From Lachnospiraceae bacterium (GTDB lineage Bacteria; Bacillota; Clostridia; Lachnospirales; Lachnospiraceae), in NCBI GenBank assembly GCA_021153325.1, contig JAGKTQ010000001.1, positions 1 to 64,000 of the forward strand: a DNA stretch of 64,000 nt. Reading direction: 5' to 3'. A program made the position numbers and the translations under genes. Under the pieces are notes generated by a model. The model was not told the origin of the DNA, ran no database searches, and was given only the letters and a program-made list of their open reading frames with translations. Position 1 is the first letter of the stretch. The number at the start of each line of letters is the position of its first letter. Positions 1-8,106 of the stretch are shown here, one piece after another.

Positions 1-1515
1 TTAAAGGGCAGTGTACAGAAAGCACCGTATGTGCAGAAGAAAATCGACCTGTATAATAGGGCGGAAGCAGAGTCAGAGGACAGAAAGCGGTTTGATTTCG
101 TGAAAGGAATTGTTTCCGCTGTTGAAAAGCGAAAGGTTATGACAAAAGAGAAAAACAGCCAGGATAAAATCGATGCAATTATCACAAATCCCTGGTTGGG
201 AATTCCTGTTTTTGCGGTGGTGATGTTTCTGGTGTTTTACATTTCCCAGTCTACGATAGGAACCTGGATTGCAGACTGGCTGGTGGGATGGATTGAAACA
301 TTCCAGGAATGGGTCGGAGGTCTGATGGAAAATGTATCTCCGTTACTGTATGCGCTAGTAGTTGATGGTATGATCGGTGGTGTGATTGCCGTTATCGGAT
401 TCCTTCCTTTAGTTATGGTAATGTATTTCTTGATTGCAATTTTGGAAGATTGTGGTTACATGGCTCGTGTTGCTGTAGTGCTTGATCCAATCTTTAAGAA
501 GGTAGGTCTTTCTGGAAAATCCGTAATTCCGTTTGTTATTGGCGTTGGTTGTGCAGTTCCTGGTGTTATGGCAAGCCGTACCATCCGTAACGAGCGTGAG
601 CGTAGAGCAACTGCAATGCTGACACCATTTATGCCATGTGGTGCTAAAATTCCTGTAATTGCTTTATTTGCTGGAGCATTCTTTGATAATGCAGGATGGG
701 TTAGTACGCTGATGTATTTAACTGGTATTGTACTTATTTTCCTTTGTGCTTTGTTAGTAAACAAAATTGCTGGTTATAAAGCAAGAAAATCATTCTTTAT
801 TATTGAACTTCCTGAATATAAAGTTCCTAGCTTATGGGGAGCATTTAAGTCTATGTGCGACCGTGGTTGGGCATACATTGTAAAAGCTGCTACAATTATT
901 TTACTGTGTAATACAGCGGTACAGATTATGCAGACATTTAGCTGGAATTTCCAAGTTGCGGAAACTGCTGATGAATCCATTCTTGCTTCTATTGCAGGTC
1001 CATTCGCTTACTTGCTGGTACCTATTGTTGGTGTTTTGAGTTGGCAGTTGGCAGCAGCTGCTGTTACAGGTTTTATTGCAAAAGAGAATGTAGTTGGAAC
1101 TTTAGCTGTTTGTTTTGTTGGTCTTGAAAATCTGATTGACACAGAAGAACTTGCTATGATGGAAGGTGCTGGTGCTGAGGTTGCTGGTGTTATCGCTATT
1201 ACAAAGGTTGCTGCTTTGGCTTATCTGATGTTTAACCTTTATACACCTCCTTGTTTTGCTGCTATTGGTGCGATGAACTCTGAAATGAAGAGTGGAAAGT
1301 GGCTCTGGGGTGGAATTGGACTTCAGTTAGGTGTTGGATATACCATCGGTTATCTGGTATACACAATCGGTACACTGCTTACTGCGCCTGAGTTATTGGA
1401 TGTTGGTGCTGCAATTGCAGGATTGATAGCTGTAGCAGTCATGGTTGTTATTGTAATTGCACTTATCCGCAACACAGACAAGAAAATGAAAGCAGAGTAT
1501 GCATTGAGCAAATAA
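1..1515 (+). CDS. feoB: Ferrous iron transport protein B, C-terminal part (5' end outside window)
   Basis: This is the membrane half of FeoB, the GTP-driven Fe2+ importer of the cytoplasmic membrane. The reading frame is open back to base 1, so the N-terminal G domain lies upstream and the gene is partial here. What is present starts near the end of the cytoplasmic helical region and continues through about eight hydrophobic segments. It holds the two conserved Gate motifs: the segment around DCGYMARVA, followed by GVGCAVPG with the pore cysteine and PFMPCGAKIP, and later the FIAKENVVGTL repeat. The next gene, 3 bases downstream, is a FeoB-associated Cys-rich protein, which supports the call. 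The usual partner FeoA would lie upstream. Confidence 0.97.
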   Translation, partial: LKGSVQKAPYVQKKIDLYNRAEAESEDRKRFDFVKGIVSAVEKRKVMTKEKNSQDKIDAIITNPWLGIPVFAVVMFLVFYISQSTIGTWIADWLVGWIETFQEWVGGLMENVSPLLYALVVDGMIGGVIAVIGFLPLVMVMYFLIAILEDCGYMARVAVVLDPIFKKVGLSGKSVIPFVIGVGCAVPGVMASRTIRNERERRATAMLTPFMPCGAKIPVIALFAGAFFDNAGWVSTLMYLTGIVLIFLCALLVNKIAGYKARKSFFIIELPEYKVPSLWGAFKSMCDRGWAYIVKAATIILLCNTAVQIMQTFSWNFQVAETADESILASIAGPFAYLLVPIVGVLSWQLAAAAVTGFIAKENVVGTLAVCFVGLENLIDTEELAMMEGAGAEVAGVIAITKVAALAYLMFNLYTPPCFAAIGAMNSEMKSGKWLWGGIGLQLGVGYTIGYLVYTIGTLLTAPELLDVGAAIAGLIAVAVMVVIVIALIRNTDKKMKAEYALSK

Positions 1516-1518
1516 GAT

Positions 1519-1692
1519 ATGGAAAATATTATTGTTATTGTAATTGTCGTGTGTATTATCGGAAGTATTGTATGTTATTTATACAGGGCTAAAAAAAGAG
1601 GAGAAACTTGCATTGGTTGTCCTTATTCAAAACAATGCGGTGGAAACTGCAGCGGTGGCTGTGATAATAGTAAAAAAGATAATCAAAAATAA
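1519..1692 (+). CDS. FeoB-associated Cys-rich membrane protein (57 aa)
   Basis: A 57-residue protein that starts 3 bases after feoB. One N-terminal membrane helix (ENIIVIVIVVCIIGSIVCYL) is followed by a basic stretch and a Cys-rich tail with the pattern CIGCPY..QCGGNCSGGC. Small proteins of this design directly after feoB are a recognised family in Firmicutes. They are thought to assist Fe2+ uptake, but their role is not established. The spacing suggests translation coupled to feoB. No separate ribosome site is evident beyond the end of feoB. Confidence 0.85.
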   Translation: MENIIVIVIVVCIIGSIVCYLYRAKKRGETCIGCPYSKQCGGNCSGGCDNSKKDNQK

Positions 1693-1702
1693 AAGATAAA
1701 GA

Positions 1703-1741
1703 AAGGGATGCGTACCTTGTACAGTTCGCATCCCTTCTTTC
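1703..1741 (+). terminator. Intrinsic terminator after feoB operon
   Basis: A 10-bp inverted repeat, AAGGGATGCG (1703-1712) with CGCATCCCTT (1728-1737), followed by a short T-rich run. It lies 10 bases after the Cys-rich gene and probably ends most feo transcription. The next gene has its own ribosome site. Confidence 0.7.
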
Positions 1742-1819
1742 AAAATTAGCCGAGCTTTCCGAACAAAGTCGTCTTGCAGTTTTTCATAGGATAGTTTAAG
1801 TGTAGTTAGGAGGAAAAAT

Positions 1820-2173
1820 ATGGGTGACGGTATCATTATTGGAGTGTTAGTAATTGTTGTATTTATTGGTATCCGCTCAAGTGTAAAGCATTTTACAGGA
1901 CAGGGAGGATGTTGTGGCGGAGGAAACTACAAACCGAAAAAGAAGAAACTTTCTAAAGTGATTTATAAGAAAACCTTTAAAGTGGAAGGTATGCATTGTA
2001 ATCACTGCAAAGTGAGAGTAGAAGAAATTGTCAATGATATAAAAGGAGTTGCTGGAAAAGTGAACCTTAAGAAAGGCGAACTTACGGTATCTTATGAGGA
2101 AGACGTTGATGATGAACTGATAAAGAGCAGAATTGAAAGGGCGGGATATTCTGTAAAAGAAATAAGCAAGTAG
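1820..2173 (+). CDS. Membrane-anchored heavy-metal-associated (HMA) domain protein
   Basis: This 117-residue protein has an N-terminal membrane helix (residues about 4-20), a Gly/Cys cluster (GGCCGGG, about 33-39), a basic linker and then a CopZ-like HMA domain. The metal site GMHCNHC lies at about residues 57-63. The domain probably carries Cu+ or another soft metal near the membrane. The first 40 residues resemble the FeoB-associated Cys-rich proteins, so the gene looks like such a protein fused to a metallochaperone. Its place right after feoB points to metal handling. A good AGGAGG site precedes the ATG. Confidence 0.8.
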   Translation: MGDGIIIGVLVIVVFIGIRSSVKHFTGQGGCCGGGNYKPKKKKLSKVIYKKTFKVEGMHCNHCKVRVEEIVNDIKGVAGKVNLKKGELTVSYEEDVDDELIKSRIERAGYSVKEISK

Positions 2174-2177
2174 TAAC

Positions 2178-2567
2178 ATGAAAAATAGAAAGTTCTTAAT
2201 TGCATTAAAAGGAATGTGGATTGAATTTATTATTATTTTCCTGTGTGCGTATTTTATATCAAGCCATGTTGCAAAATATTTTGCATTTCGTGTTGTACAG
2301 CCGGGTGATAGACCAATTGCAATTATTTTTGCAATTCAGATTTTTACTGTAGTGTCACAGGTGGCGTTAGCAAGTATTTTGGGTGTATACCATGGATATG
2401 GATTTACAAGTCAGTTTATTCCTGATTATCTGACTACATATTGTAAAAATTTTATCATGGCGCTTCCAGTGCAGTTGTTTATTGCTGGTCCGGTTGCACG
2501 TCTGATCTTTAGAGTAATTTTTAGAAGAAACGAAGCAAAAGAAAACGAAATATGTTTAAATACTTAG
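2178..2567 (+). CDS. Small integral membrane protein, possibly DUF2798-like
   Basis: This 129-residue protein follows the HMA gene by 4 bases. It has three to four hydrophobic segments. The C-terminal part, FIMALPVQLFIAGPVARLIF, recalls the ending of DUF2798 membrane proteins, but I am not certain of the family. No catalytic residues are visible. Its position suggests co-transcription with the metal-related genes upstream, and no function can be assigned. Confidence 0.55.
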   Translation: MKNRKFLIALKGMWIEFIIIFLCAYFISSHVAKYFAFRVVQPGDRPIAIIFAIQIFTVVSQVALASILGVYHGYGFTSQFIPDYLTTYCKNFIMALPVQLFIAGPVARLIFRVIFRRNEAKENEICLNT

Positions 2568-2657
2568 AAAGAGGAAGTGCAAAAAATCGGCGTTGTGAAA
2601 ATACAAGGGGCATTATATAATGAGCAATATAAACTTGATTTTTGGAGACAAAGATTT

Positions 2658-3125
2658 ATGAGAAGAAATGATAGAGAGATTACGGATTCAAATATAATAG
2701 AGAAATTTATTGCAACGGAACAAATCATGAGAGTAGCATTTTATGATCAGGGAGACATTTATATTGTGCCCGTAAATTATGGCTATGTCTATGCTGATGG
2801 AAATTATTCGTTTTATTTTCATGGTGCAAAAGCAGGAAGAAAATATGAATTGGCTAAAAGCATACCAACAGTAGGATTTGAAATAGATGGGAACTATAAA
2901 CTATTAGAAAGTGAGAGCGCATGTAATTTTTCAGCTACATTTCAAAGTGTAATAGGTACAGGGCGACTTTGTTTGGTAGAAGATGATGATGAAAAAATAA
3001 GAGGTCTTAATACCATTATGAAACAAACAACACATAAAACAGAATGTAAATATAGCGATGAAATGGTAAAGGCTGTTGCAGTTTTTAGATTAAATGTTGA
3101 AAAGATGTCTTGCAAAGCGAAGTAG
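2658..3125 (+). CDS. Pyridoxamine 5'-phosphate oxidase-family (NimA-like) flavoprotein
   Basis: This 155-residue protein begins MRRNDREITD and continues with the split-barrel pattern of NimA-like flavin proteins: a helix around IIEKFIATEQIMRVAF, strands through YIVPVNYGYVY, then FYFHGAKAGRKYELAKSIPTVGFEID. Members bind FMN and reduce small substrates, some of them nitroimidazoles; the substrate here is unknown. I chose the ATG at 2658 because the family normally starts with this motif and a GGAGA lies 10 bases upstream. The frame is open further upstream to a GTG at 2577, but that stretch has no family resemblance. Confidence 0.85.
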   Translation: MRRNDREITDSNIIEKFIATEQIMRVAFYDQGDIYIVPVNYGYVYADGNYSFYFHGAKAGRKYELAKSIPTVGFEIDGNYKLLESESACNFSATFQSVIGTGRLCLVEDDDEKIRGLNTIMKQTTHKTECKYSDEMVKAVAVFRLNVEKMSCKAK

Positions 3126-3153
3126 GCAAATTTTGATTTAAAGAGGTCTTATT

Positions 3154-4359
3154 ATGAGCAAAAGGTGGCTTAAACGGCGCAAAAGAGTATTTGAGATTTT
3201 AGAGGTTGGAAGCGATTTGGATATTTCAAGTCGTATATACGATTACATAAATGCTACAGCTATCATTATCAACTTGATCGCCAGCATTATGTATACATTT
3301 TCTGATGTAAGAACGCGGTATGGCAACTGGCTTCTTTTGGTGGAAGAAATTACGGTTGTTTTTTTTGCTGTGGACTACATTTTGAGAATATGGACAGCAA
3401 GATTTTTATATCCTGAGTTAAAGGAGCATCATGCAATTCGAAAATATATGTTCTCTTTTACGGGAATTATAGATCTGATGTCCTTTTCACCATATTTTTT
3501 ACCTGTTTTCTTTCCTTCAGGAACGGTTGCATTCCGAATGATCAGAATCGTCAGGATTTTTCGACTTTTCCGAATCAATGCTTACTACGATTCTTTGAGT
3601 GTGATCACAGATGTTCTGAAAAGCAAACGCCAACAGTTAATATCGTCTGTTTTTATTATTTTAGTTTTAATGCTTGCATCCAGTTTGTGTATGTACAGTC
3701 TGGAACATGAGGCACAGCCGGAGGTATTTACGAATGCCTTTTCCGGAATTTGGTGGGCAGCATCCACGCTGCTTACGGTAGGGTATGGAGATATTTATCC
3801 CGTTACTACTATGGGGAAATTTTTTGGTATTTTTATTGCCTTTCTAGGAGTTGGCATGGTAGCGATTCCGACAGGTATTATTTCCGCAGGATTTGTGGAC
3901 CAGTACTCCAGTCTCAAGAAAAGAAGTGAGTATGGATATGAAGCAGATATGCGTTTCATTAAAATTCAGATCAAAGAAAATGATCGCTGGGAGGGTAAGA
4001 GTATTGCAGAGTTAAAGCTGCCTGCCGGTGTGATCGTGGCAGTGGTCAAGCGAAAAGAGGATATTCTTATCCCTCGTGGAGACTTTGTTCTTATGGAGGA
4101 TGATTGCGTTGTTTTAGGCGCGGAACCATTTGATGATCATGAAAGTATTAAGCTTAAGGAAATTGTTCTCCAAAAGCAAAACCCTTGGACAAATGAGCGA
4201 ATTTGTGATCTGGATATTTCCAGGCACTCTATTATTGTTCTGGTAAAACGTAAAAATAAAGCATTGATTCCTAACGGTAATATGTACTTAAAAGAAGGGG
4301 ATCATGTTTTCCTCTATACACAGCGTCATTTGAATGATGTAAATGAGATAGAGATATGA
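3154..4359 (+). CDS. Voltage-gated potassium channel with two TrkA-C-like domains
   Basis: This 401-residue channel has six membrane segments. S4 carries regularly spaced arginines (FRMIRIVRIFRLFRI, about residues 127-141). The selectivity filter TVGYGD lies at about 208-213, which marks a K+ channel. The cytoplasmic tail holds two related modules (about 270-325 and 345-395), each with the pattern of a TrkA-C/RCK-C domain, a common site for small-ligand gating. A separate RCK-N domain is not obvious. The gene stands between a flavoprotein and an HD hydrolase, with the next start only 10 bases past its stop, so it is probably co-transcribed with the latter. Confidence 0.9.
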   Translation: MSKRWLKRRKRVFEILEVGSDLDISSRIYDYINATAIIINLIASIMYTFSDVRTRYGNWLLLVEEITVVFFAVDYILRIWTARFLYPELKEHHAIRKYMFSFTGIIDLMSFSPYFLPVFFPSGTVAFRMIRIVRIFRLFRINAYYDSLSVITDVLKSKRQQLISSVFIILVLMLASSLCMYSLEHEAQPEVFTNAFSGIWWAASTLLTVGYGDIYPVTTMGKFFGIFIAFLGVGMVAIPTGIISAGFVDQYSSLKKRSEYGYEADMRFIKIQIKENDRWEGKSIAELKLPAGVIVAVVKRKEDILIPRGDFVLMEDDCVVLGAEPFDDHESIKLKEIVLQKQNPWTNERICDLDISRHSIIVLVKRKNKALIPNGNMYLKEGDHVFLYTQRHLNDVNEIEI

Positions 4360-4369
4360 GGTGGCAGAA

Positions 4370-4870
4370 ATGACAAATAAAGAACGTGTTATGCTTCAGA
4401 TGATGGAGTTTGATAAAGGAGACCCTAAGAGAATACAGCATTTTATGAAAGTATATGAATTTGCACACTTAATAGCTGAGGGGGAAAATCTCGATGAAAA
4501 TACACAGGATATTGTGGAGGTTGCCGCAATTCTTCATGACATAGGAATCCATCCCAGTGAAGAAAAATATGGTGATTGTAGTGGCAGGCATCAGGAGGAA
4601 GAAGGTCCTGCATATGCCAGTACATTGCTTAATGAACTAAATTGTTATACTAGCGAATTTATTGACAGGGTATGCTTTTTAATTGGGCATCATCACACCT
4701 ATGCTCCGATAGACGGAATCGATCATCAAATCTTGATTGAAGCAGATTTTTTGGTAAATGCATATGAGGACGAATTATATTTATCCCAGAATCAGACAAT
4801 AGAAAATCTAAGAAATCGAGTTTTCAAGACAAAAACAGGAACATGGTTGTTTGATACTATGTTCCTGTAA
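4370..4870 (+). CDS. HD-domain phosphohydrolase
   Basis: This 166-residue protein is a compact HD-domain hydrolase. The metal ligands are visible as H in RIQHFMKVYEFA, the HD pair in ILHDIGI, and the later GHHH in CFLIGHHHTY, followed by D in IEADFL. Such proteins cleave phosphomonoesters or nucleotides; the substrate is unknown. I took the ATG at 4370, since GAGGTGG lies five bases upstream, rather than the GTG at 4361 that overlaps that site. It sits directly downstream of the K+ channel gene, and a nucleotide-linked role in channel control is only a guess. Confidence 0.82.
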   Translation: MTNKERVMLQMMEFDKGDPKRIQHFMKVYEFAHLIAEGENLDENTQDIVEVAAILHDIGIHPSEEKYGDCSGRHQEEEGPAYASTLLNELNCYTSEFIDRVCFLIGHHHTYAPIDGIDHQILIEADFLVNAYEDELYLSQNQTIENLRNRVFKTKTGTWLFDTMFL

Positions 4871-5068
4871 AGAAGGGAAACTGACTTTGCAGGGTCTATA
4901 TCAAAAAATCCATTTGTTAAATTCCACTTTTCTATGTTTTGGGTATCTGGATGGTATCTGGAATAGAAATTTTTCTACATAGACCGCATGTGAAATAAAA
5001 GTGTTAAAAAATGAGAGGTAAATGAAGCCGGAACTATAATTTTTTTGAATAAAAAGAGATGATAAGTA
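4871..5068. other. Non-coding stretch with a short tandem direct repeat
   Basis: About 200 bases between the HD gene and the promoter of the SdpR-like operon. It holds a direct repeat GGTATCTGGA (4942-4951 and 4953-4962) but no convincing gene. It could be degraded sequence. Confidence 0.4.
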
Positions 5069-5097
5069 TTGACAAAAAAGAGGACTTTTATTACAAT
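5069..5097 (+). promoter_or_regulatory. Sigma-A promoter of the sdpR-sdpI-like operon
   Basis: TTGACA (5069-5074) and TACAAT (5092-5097) are separated by 17 bases, close to the consensus. The predicted start lies inside the palindrome immediately downstream. Confidence 0.8.
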
Positions 5098-5098
5098 A

Positions 5099-5120
5099 CA
5101 TTTAACAATTAGGTTAAATG
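5099..5120. promoter_or_regulatory. Palindromic operator, probably for the SdpR-like repressor
   Basis: A perfect inverted repeat CATTTAAC-N6-GTTAAATG starts one base after the -10 box and covers the expected transcription start. A bound dimeric winged-helix repressor would block initiation. Since the first gene encodes an ArsR-type repressor, autoregulation is the natural reading. Confidence 0.75.
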
Positions 5121-5140
5121 TTAAATAAGGAGGCTGAACA

Positions 5141-5425
5141 TTGGGCTTACAAAATACATTAAAAGCGCTTGCCGATCCCATAAGACGAGAGATACTAAAT
5201 CTTTTAAAAGACGGTAAGCTGTCTGCAGGAGAGATCGCAGAAAAGTTTCCAGTTACGGGTGCAAGTATTTCCAGGCATCTGTCCGTACTAAAGGAGGCGG
5301 ATCTGATCAGAGATACCCGCGATGGCAAATTTATTTTTTATGAACTGAATACATCTGTTTTAGAAGAAATCATGCTCTGGATCACAGATTTGAAAGGGGA
5401 TTTAAACGATGATCAAGAAAAATAA
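5141..5425 (+). CDS. ArsR-family autorepressor, SdpR-like
   Basis: This 94-residue winged-helix protein begins with ALADPIRREILNLLKDGKLSAGEIA and contains the recognition helix region TGASISRHLSVLKEADLI. It lacks the cysteine or histidine metal sites of metal-sensing ArsR proteins, as in SdpR of Bacillus. The start is a TTG preceded by AAGGAGG at good spacing; no in-frame ATG fits. It overlaps the SdpI-like gene by 17 bases. In Bacillus, SdpR represses its own operon and SdpI, occupied by the toxin, titrates it to the membrane. The same loop is likely here, but which signal is sensed is unknown. Confidence 0.88.
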   Translation: MGLQNTLKALADPIRREILNLLKDGKLSAGEIAEKFPVTGASISRHLSVLKEADLIRDTRDGKFIFYELNTSVLEEIMLWITDLKGDLNDDQEK

Positions 5426-6497
5426 AAAACAACTTATTCTATCTTCCATCATTATTTTACTACCGGTTATTGTAGGACTTTTTCTGTGGAATTATTTGCC
5501 GGATAGAATCGCTACTCATTGGGATGCAAATGGGACAGCAGATGGATGGAGTGGCAGAACCTTTACCATCTTTGGGTTGCCGGTCATTATACTGATACTT
5601 CATTGGATCGCTATTTTTGCTACGGTGAAAGACCCTAAGAATAAGGAACAAAGCAATAAAGTTTTTGGAATGGTGTTATGGATCATGCCGATCATTTCCC
5701 TTTTGGTTTGTGGTATGGTCTATATGATTGCTTTAGGCAAGGAAGTCAGTGTTGAGGTTGTAGTACGCATTCTCCTTGGACTTATGTTTGTGGTAATGGG
5801 AAATTATATGCCGAAATGCAAGCAGAATCATACGATTGGAGTGAAGGTTACATGGGCACTTAGAAACGAAGAAAACTGGAATAAAACACATCGGTTTGCC
5901 GGAAAAGTTTGGGTGCTTGGTGGAGTGCTTTTATTGGCAACCATGATCATTCCACTAGAAAATTTTGTATTTGCTTTTCTGGTAATTATATTAATCCTTG
6001 CATTTGTACCAGCGATTTACTCTTATGCTTATTATAGAAAGCAGTTAAAAGCCGGAACAGCAACAAAAGAAGATGCAATAGCGACTCCTTCAGAGAAAAA
6101 AATGACTATCGTTTCGCTGGTAATTGGGATGCTTATTCTTATTTGTGCCGGTATTTTCCTTTTTACAGGAGAGTTTGCAGTACAGTTTGGTGAAACTTCA
6201 TTTACAATAGAAGCAGCCTATTGGGAGGATGCAACTGTAAAGTATTCGGACATTGATCATGTGGAATATCGGGAGTTGGACGATCCGGGAGAGCGAACGT
6301 TTGGTTATGGCAGTTTTAGTCTTCTGATGGGCGAGTTTGAAAATGATGAATTTGGAGATTACACGAGATATTCCTATACCGCATGTGATTCCTGTATCGT
6401 TCTTACGGTAGATAAGAAAATTCTCGTTATAAATGGAAAAGATGAGCAAAGTACGCAAAAAATTTATGATGAGCTGATGAAACAGTGGAATGAATAG
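5409..6497 (+). CDS. SdpI-family membrane protein with a C-terminal PH-like extension
   Basis: This 362-residue membrane protein opens with the DUF1648 signature: a membrane helix, then LPDRIATHWDANGTADGW. It continues into the SdpI domain, with GNYMPKCKQNHTIGVKVTWA at about residues 133-152. This part matches SdpI, the immunity protein and signal transducer of the SDP cannibalism toxin. After about residue 235 a further membrane segment and a roughly 100-residue beta-rich tail follow, which looks like a bacterial PH domain. The gene overlaps the repressor gene, so translation is coupled. No SdpABC toxin genes are visible, so it may respond to other peptides or envelope stress. Confidence 0.85.
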   Translation: MIKKNKKQLILSSIIILLPVIVGLFLWNYLPDRIATHWDANGTADGWSGRTFTIFGLPVIILILHWIAIFATVKDPKNKEQSNKVFGMVLWIMPIISLLVCGMVYMIALGKEVSVEVVVRILLGLMFVVMGNYMPKCKQNHTIGVKVTWALRNEENWNKTHRFAGKVWVLGGVLLLATMIIPLENFVFAFLVIILILAFVPAIYSYAYYRKQLKAGTATKEDAIATPSEKKMTIVSLVIGMLILICAGIFLFTGEFAVQFGETSFTIEAAYWEDATVKYSDIDHVEYRELDDPGERTFGYGSFSLLMGEFENDEFGDYTRYSYTACDSCIVLTVDKKILVINGKDEQSTQKIYDELMKQWNE

Positions 6498-6529
6498 GTA
6501 GTGTGGATTTATTAGAATGGAGGATTTGT

Positions 6530-7447
6530 ATGGATACTACGAACAAAAAATTAGAAACCCAAAGAATTATTATTTATTTGATATTGACGTTTGCTCTCAC
6601 AATTGGATACAGTGTGGGTGTTATATACGCGTTCATGAATAATCTGAGTGCTACAACAGCAGTAGGAAATCAGATTATAATAGCGGTGGCAATGTTTTTT
6701 CCTGCAATTGGTGTACTTTTAACAAGACTTCTTACAAAAGAAGGATTTAAAAATGCATGGCTTCATCCGCATTTCAAAGGAAATATCAAGACTTATTTGG
6801 TGGCATATTTTGGACCTGGAGTACTAACTCTTCTTGGAGCAGTAGTATATTTTTTGATTTTTCCAAGTAAGTTCGATCCAAATTGTGGATATATGCAGAT
6901 GGTATTAGAAGCATCAGGTGTCAGTGCAGATATATATCCAATGCCATTATCTGTGCTGTTGATCGTGCAGACGGTGCAGGCATTGTTATTAGGACCACTC
7001 ATGAATTTTGTGACCTGTTTTGGCGAAGAGTGGGGATGGAGAGGTTATTTGTTGCCGAAAATGGCGGAGAAGCTTCCTGCGATTCCAATGCTTCTCGTAA
7101 ATGGTGTGATCTGGGGATTATGGCATGCTCCGCTAACGGTAATCGGGCATAACTATGGCGTAGGCTATTGGGGCTTTCCGTTTACGGGAATTGCAGCAAT
7201 GTGCGGATTCTGCATTGTAATGGGAATTTTCCTGTCCTATGTTTCGATGAAAACAAAGAGTTGTATTCCGGCAGTTTTAGGTCATGGCGCAATAAACAGT
7301 ATTGGCGCGATCGGAACATATTTTACAGCGGATGGTGGGAATCCATTTATTGGACCTGCGCCAACCGGTATTGTGGGAGCAATTCCATTTATTATCGTTG
7401 CAATATGCATGCTTGTTTTCTACTTTGCTAAAAAAGAACAAAATTAA
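6530..7447 (+). CDS. CPBP-family intramembrane metalloprotease
   Basis: This 305-residue polytopic protein carries the CPBP (Abi/Rce1-like) motifs: FGEEWGWRGYLLPKM with the catalytic EE and R at about residue 163, then WGLWHAPL, and HGAINS near the C-terminus. Members cleave membrane substrates; in Firmicutes some give immunity to self-made bacteriocins. The ATG at 6530 has GGAGG at good spacing and is preferred to the GTG at 6503. It lies 32 bases after the SdpI-like gene on the same strand, so it may share the autoregulated operon and its possible peptide-immunity role. Confidence 0.88.
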   Translation: MDTTNKKLETQRIIIYLILTFALTIGYSVGVIYAFMNNLSATTAVGNQIIIAVAMFFPAIGVLLTRLLTKEGFKNAWLHPHFKGNIKTYLVAYFGPGVLTLLGAVVYFLIFPSKFDPNCGYMQMVLEASGVSADIYPMPLSVLLIVQTVQALLLGPLMNFVTCFGEEWGWRGYLLPKMAEKLPAIPMLLVNGVIWGLWHAPLTVIGHNYGVGYWGFPFTGIAAMCGFCIVMGIFLSYVSMKTKSCIPAVLGHGAINSIGAIGTYFTADGGNPFIGPAPTGIVGAIPFIIVAICMLVFYFAKKEQN

Positions 7448-7457
7448 GTTTTCTCTT

Positions 7458-7964
7458 TTATATTTTCGGGGGTGCTGATCGCTCCATCGTAAGAAGCTGC
7501 ATCTTTTTATCAATTCCGCCGGCATAGCCTGTCAGGCTTCCATTTGTGCCAACAACACGATGGCAGGGAATGATCAGAGATATAGAATTATGACCGACAG
7601 CACCACCGACTGCTTGTGCAGACATTCTTGAAATCCCTTTCTGTTTTGCAATTTTATCTGCAATCTCTCCATAAGTCATTGTCTGTCCAAATGGGATAGT
7701 TAACATAATTTCCCATACAGCCTTACGAAAAGGCGTGGTCTTCATTGACAATGGCGGAGTAAAATCCGGTTCTTTTCCATTAAAATAAATATCCAGCCAT
7801 GTAACAGTCTGTTCAAAAATTGGAAGTTCTTTTGCTTCATGATCTTTAGAGAGGGTGTCACCGAAATATTTCTGCCCATCAAACCACAATCCTGTCAAGG
7901 CTTCTCCGTCACTTGCAAGCGTAATTCCACCAAGTGGTGAGTCATAATGATATGTATATTCCAT
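7458..7964 (-). CDS. ogt: Methylated-DNA--[protein]-cysteine S-methyltransferase
   Basis: This 168-residue protein removes alkyl groups from O6-alkylguanine by transfer to its own cysteine. The acceptor motif IPCHRVVG is near residue 135. The DNA-binding helix region MTYGEIADKIAKQKG and the glycine-rich AQAVGGAVGHN precede it, and TGYAGGIDKK follows. The N-terminal domain is short, as in Ogt. I chose the ATG at 7964; an upstream in-frame ATG at 7982 lacks a ribosome site of its own. It runs convergent to the CPBP gene with only 10 bases between them and no strong terminator. Confidence 0.95.
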   Translation of the reverse strand: MEYTYHYDSPLGGITLASDGEALTGLWFDGQKYFGDTLSKDHEAKELPIFEQTVTWLDIYFNGKEPDFTPPLSMKTTPFRKAVWEIMLTIPFGQTMTYGEIADKIAKQKGISRMSAQAVGGAVGHNSISLIIPCHRVVGTNGSLTGYAGGIDKKMQLLTMERSAPPKI

Positions 7965-8106
7965 TATTTTAAAGGTCTCCATGTTTACAATTTTTATAAG
8001 CCACAATATAATTATAATGTGATTTATAAAAAAATAAAGAAAATTTAGCAGCATTATGTTAAGGCACAGAAAATGGAATGAAGAGGAATTAAGTAGGAGA
8101 GAGGCT

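Noticed and set aside
4942..4962. Direct repeat GGTATCTGGA as part of a CRISPR array
   Set aside because: There are only two copies, one base apart, with no spacers and no cas genes.
6883..7431. Plus-strand reading frames overlapping the CPBP protease gene in another frame
   Set aside because: They are rich in Cys, Trp and Arg, have no ribosome site, and overlap catalytic motifs of the real gene.
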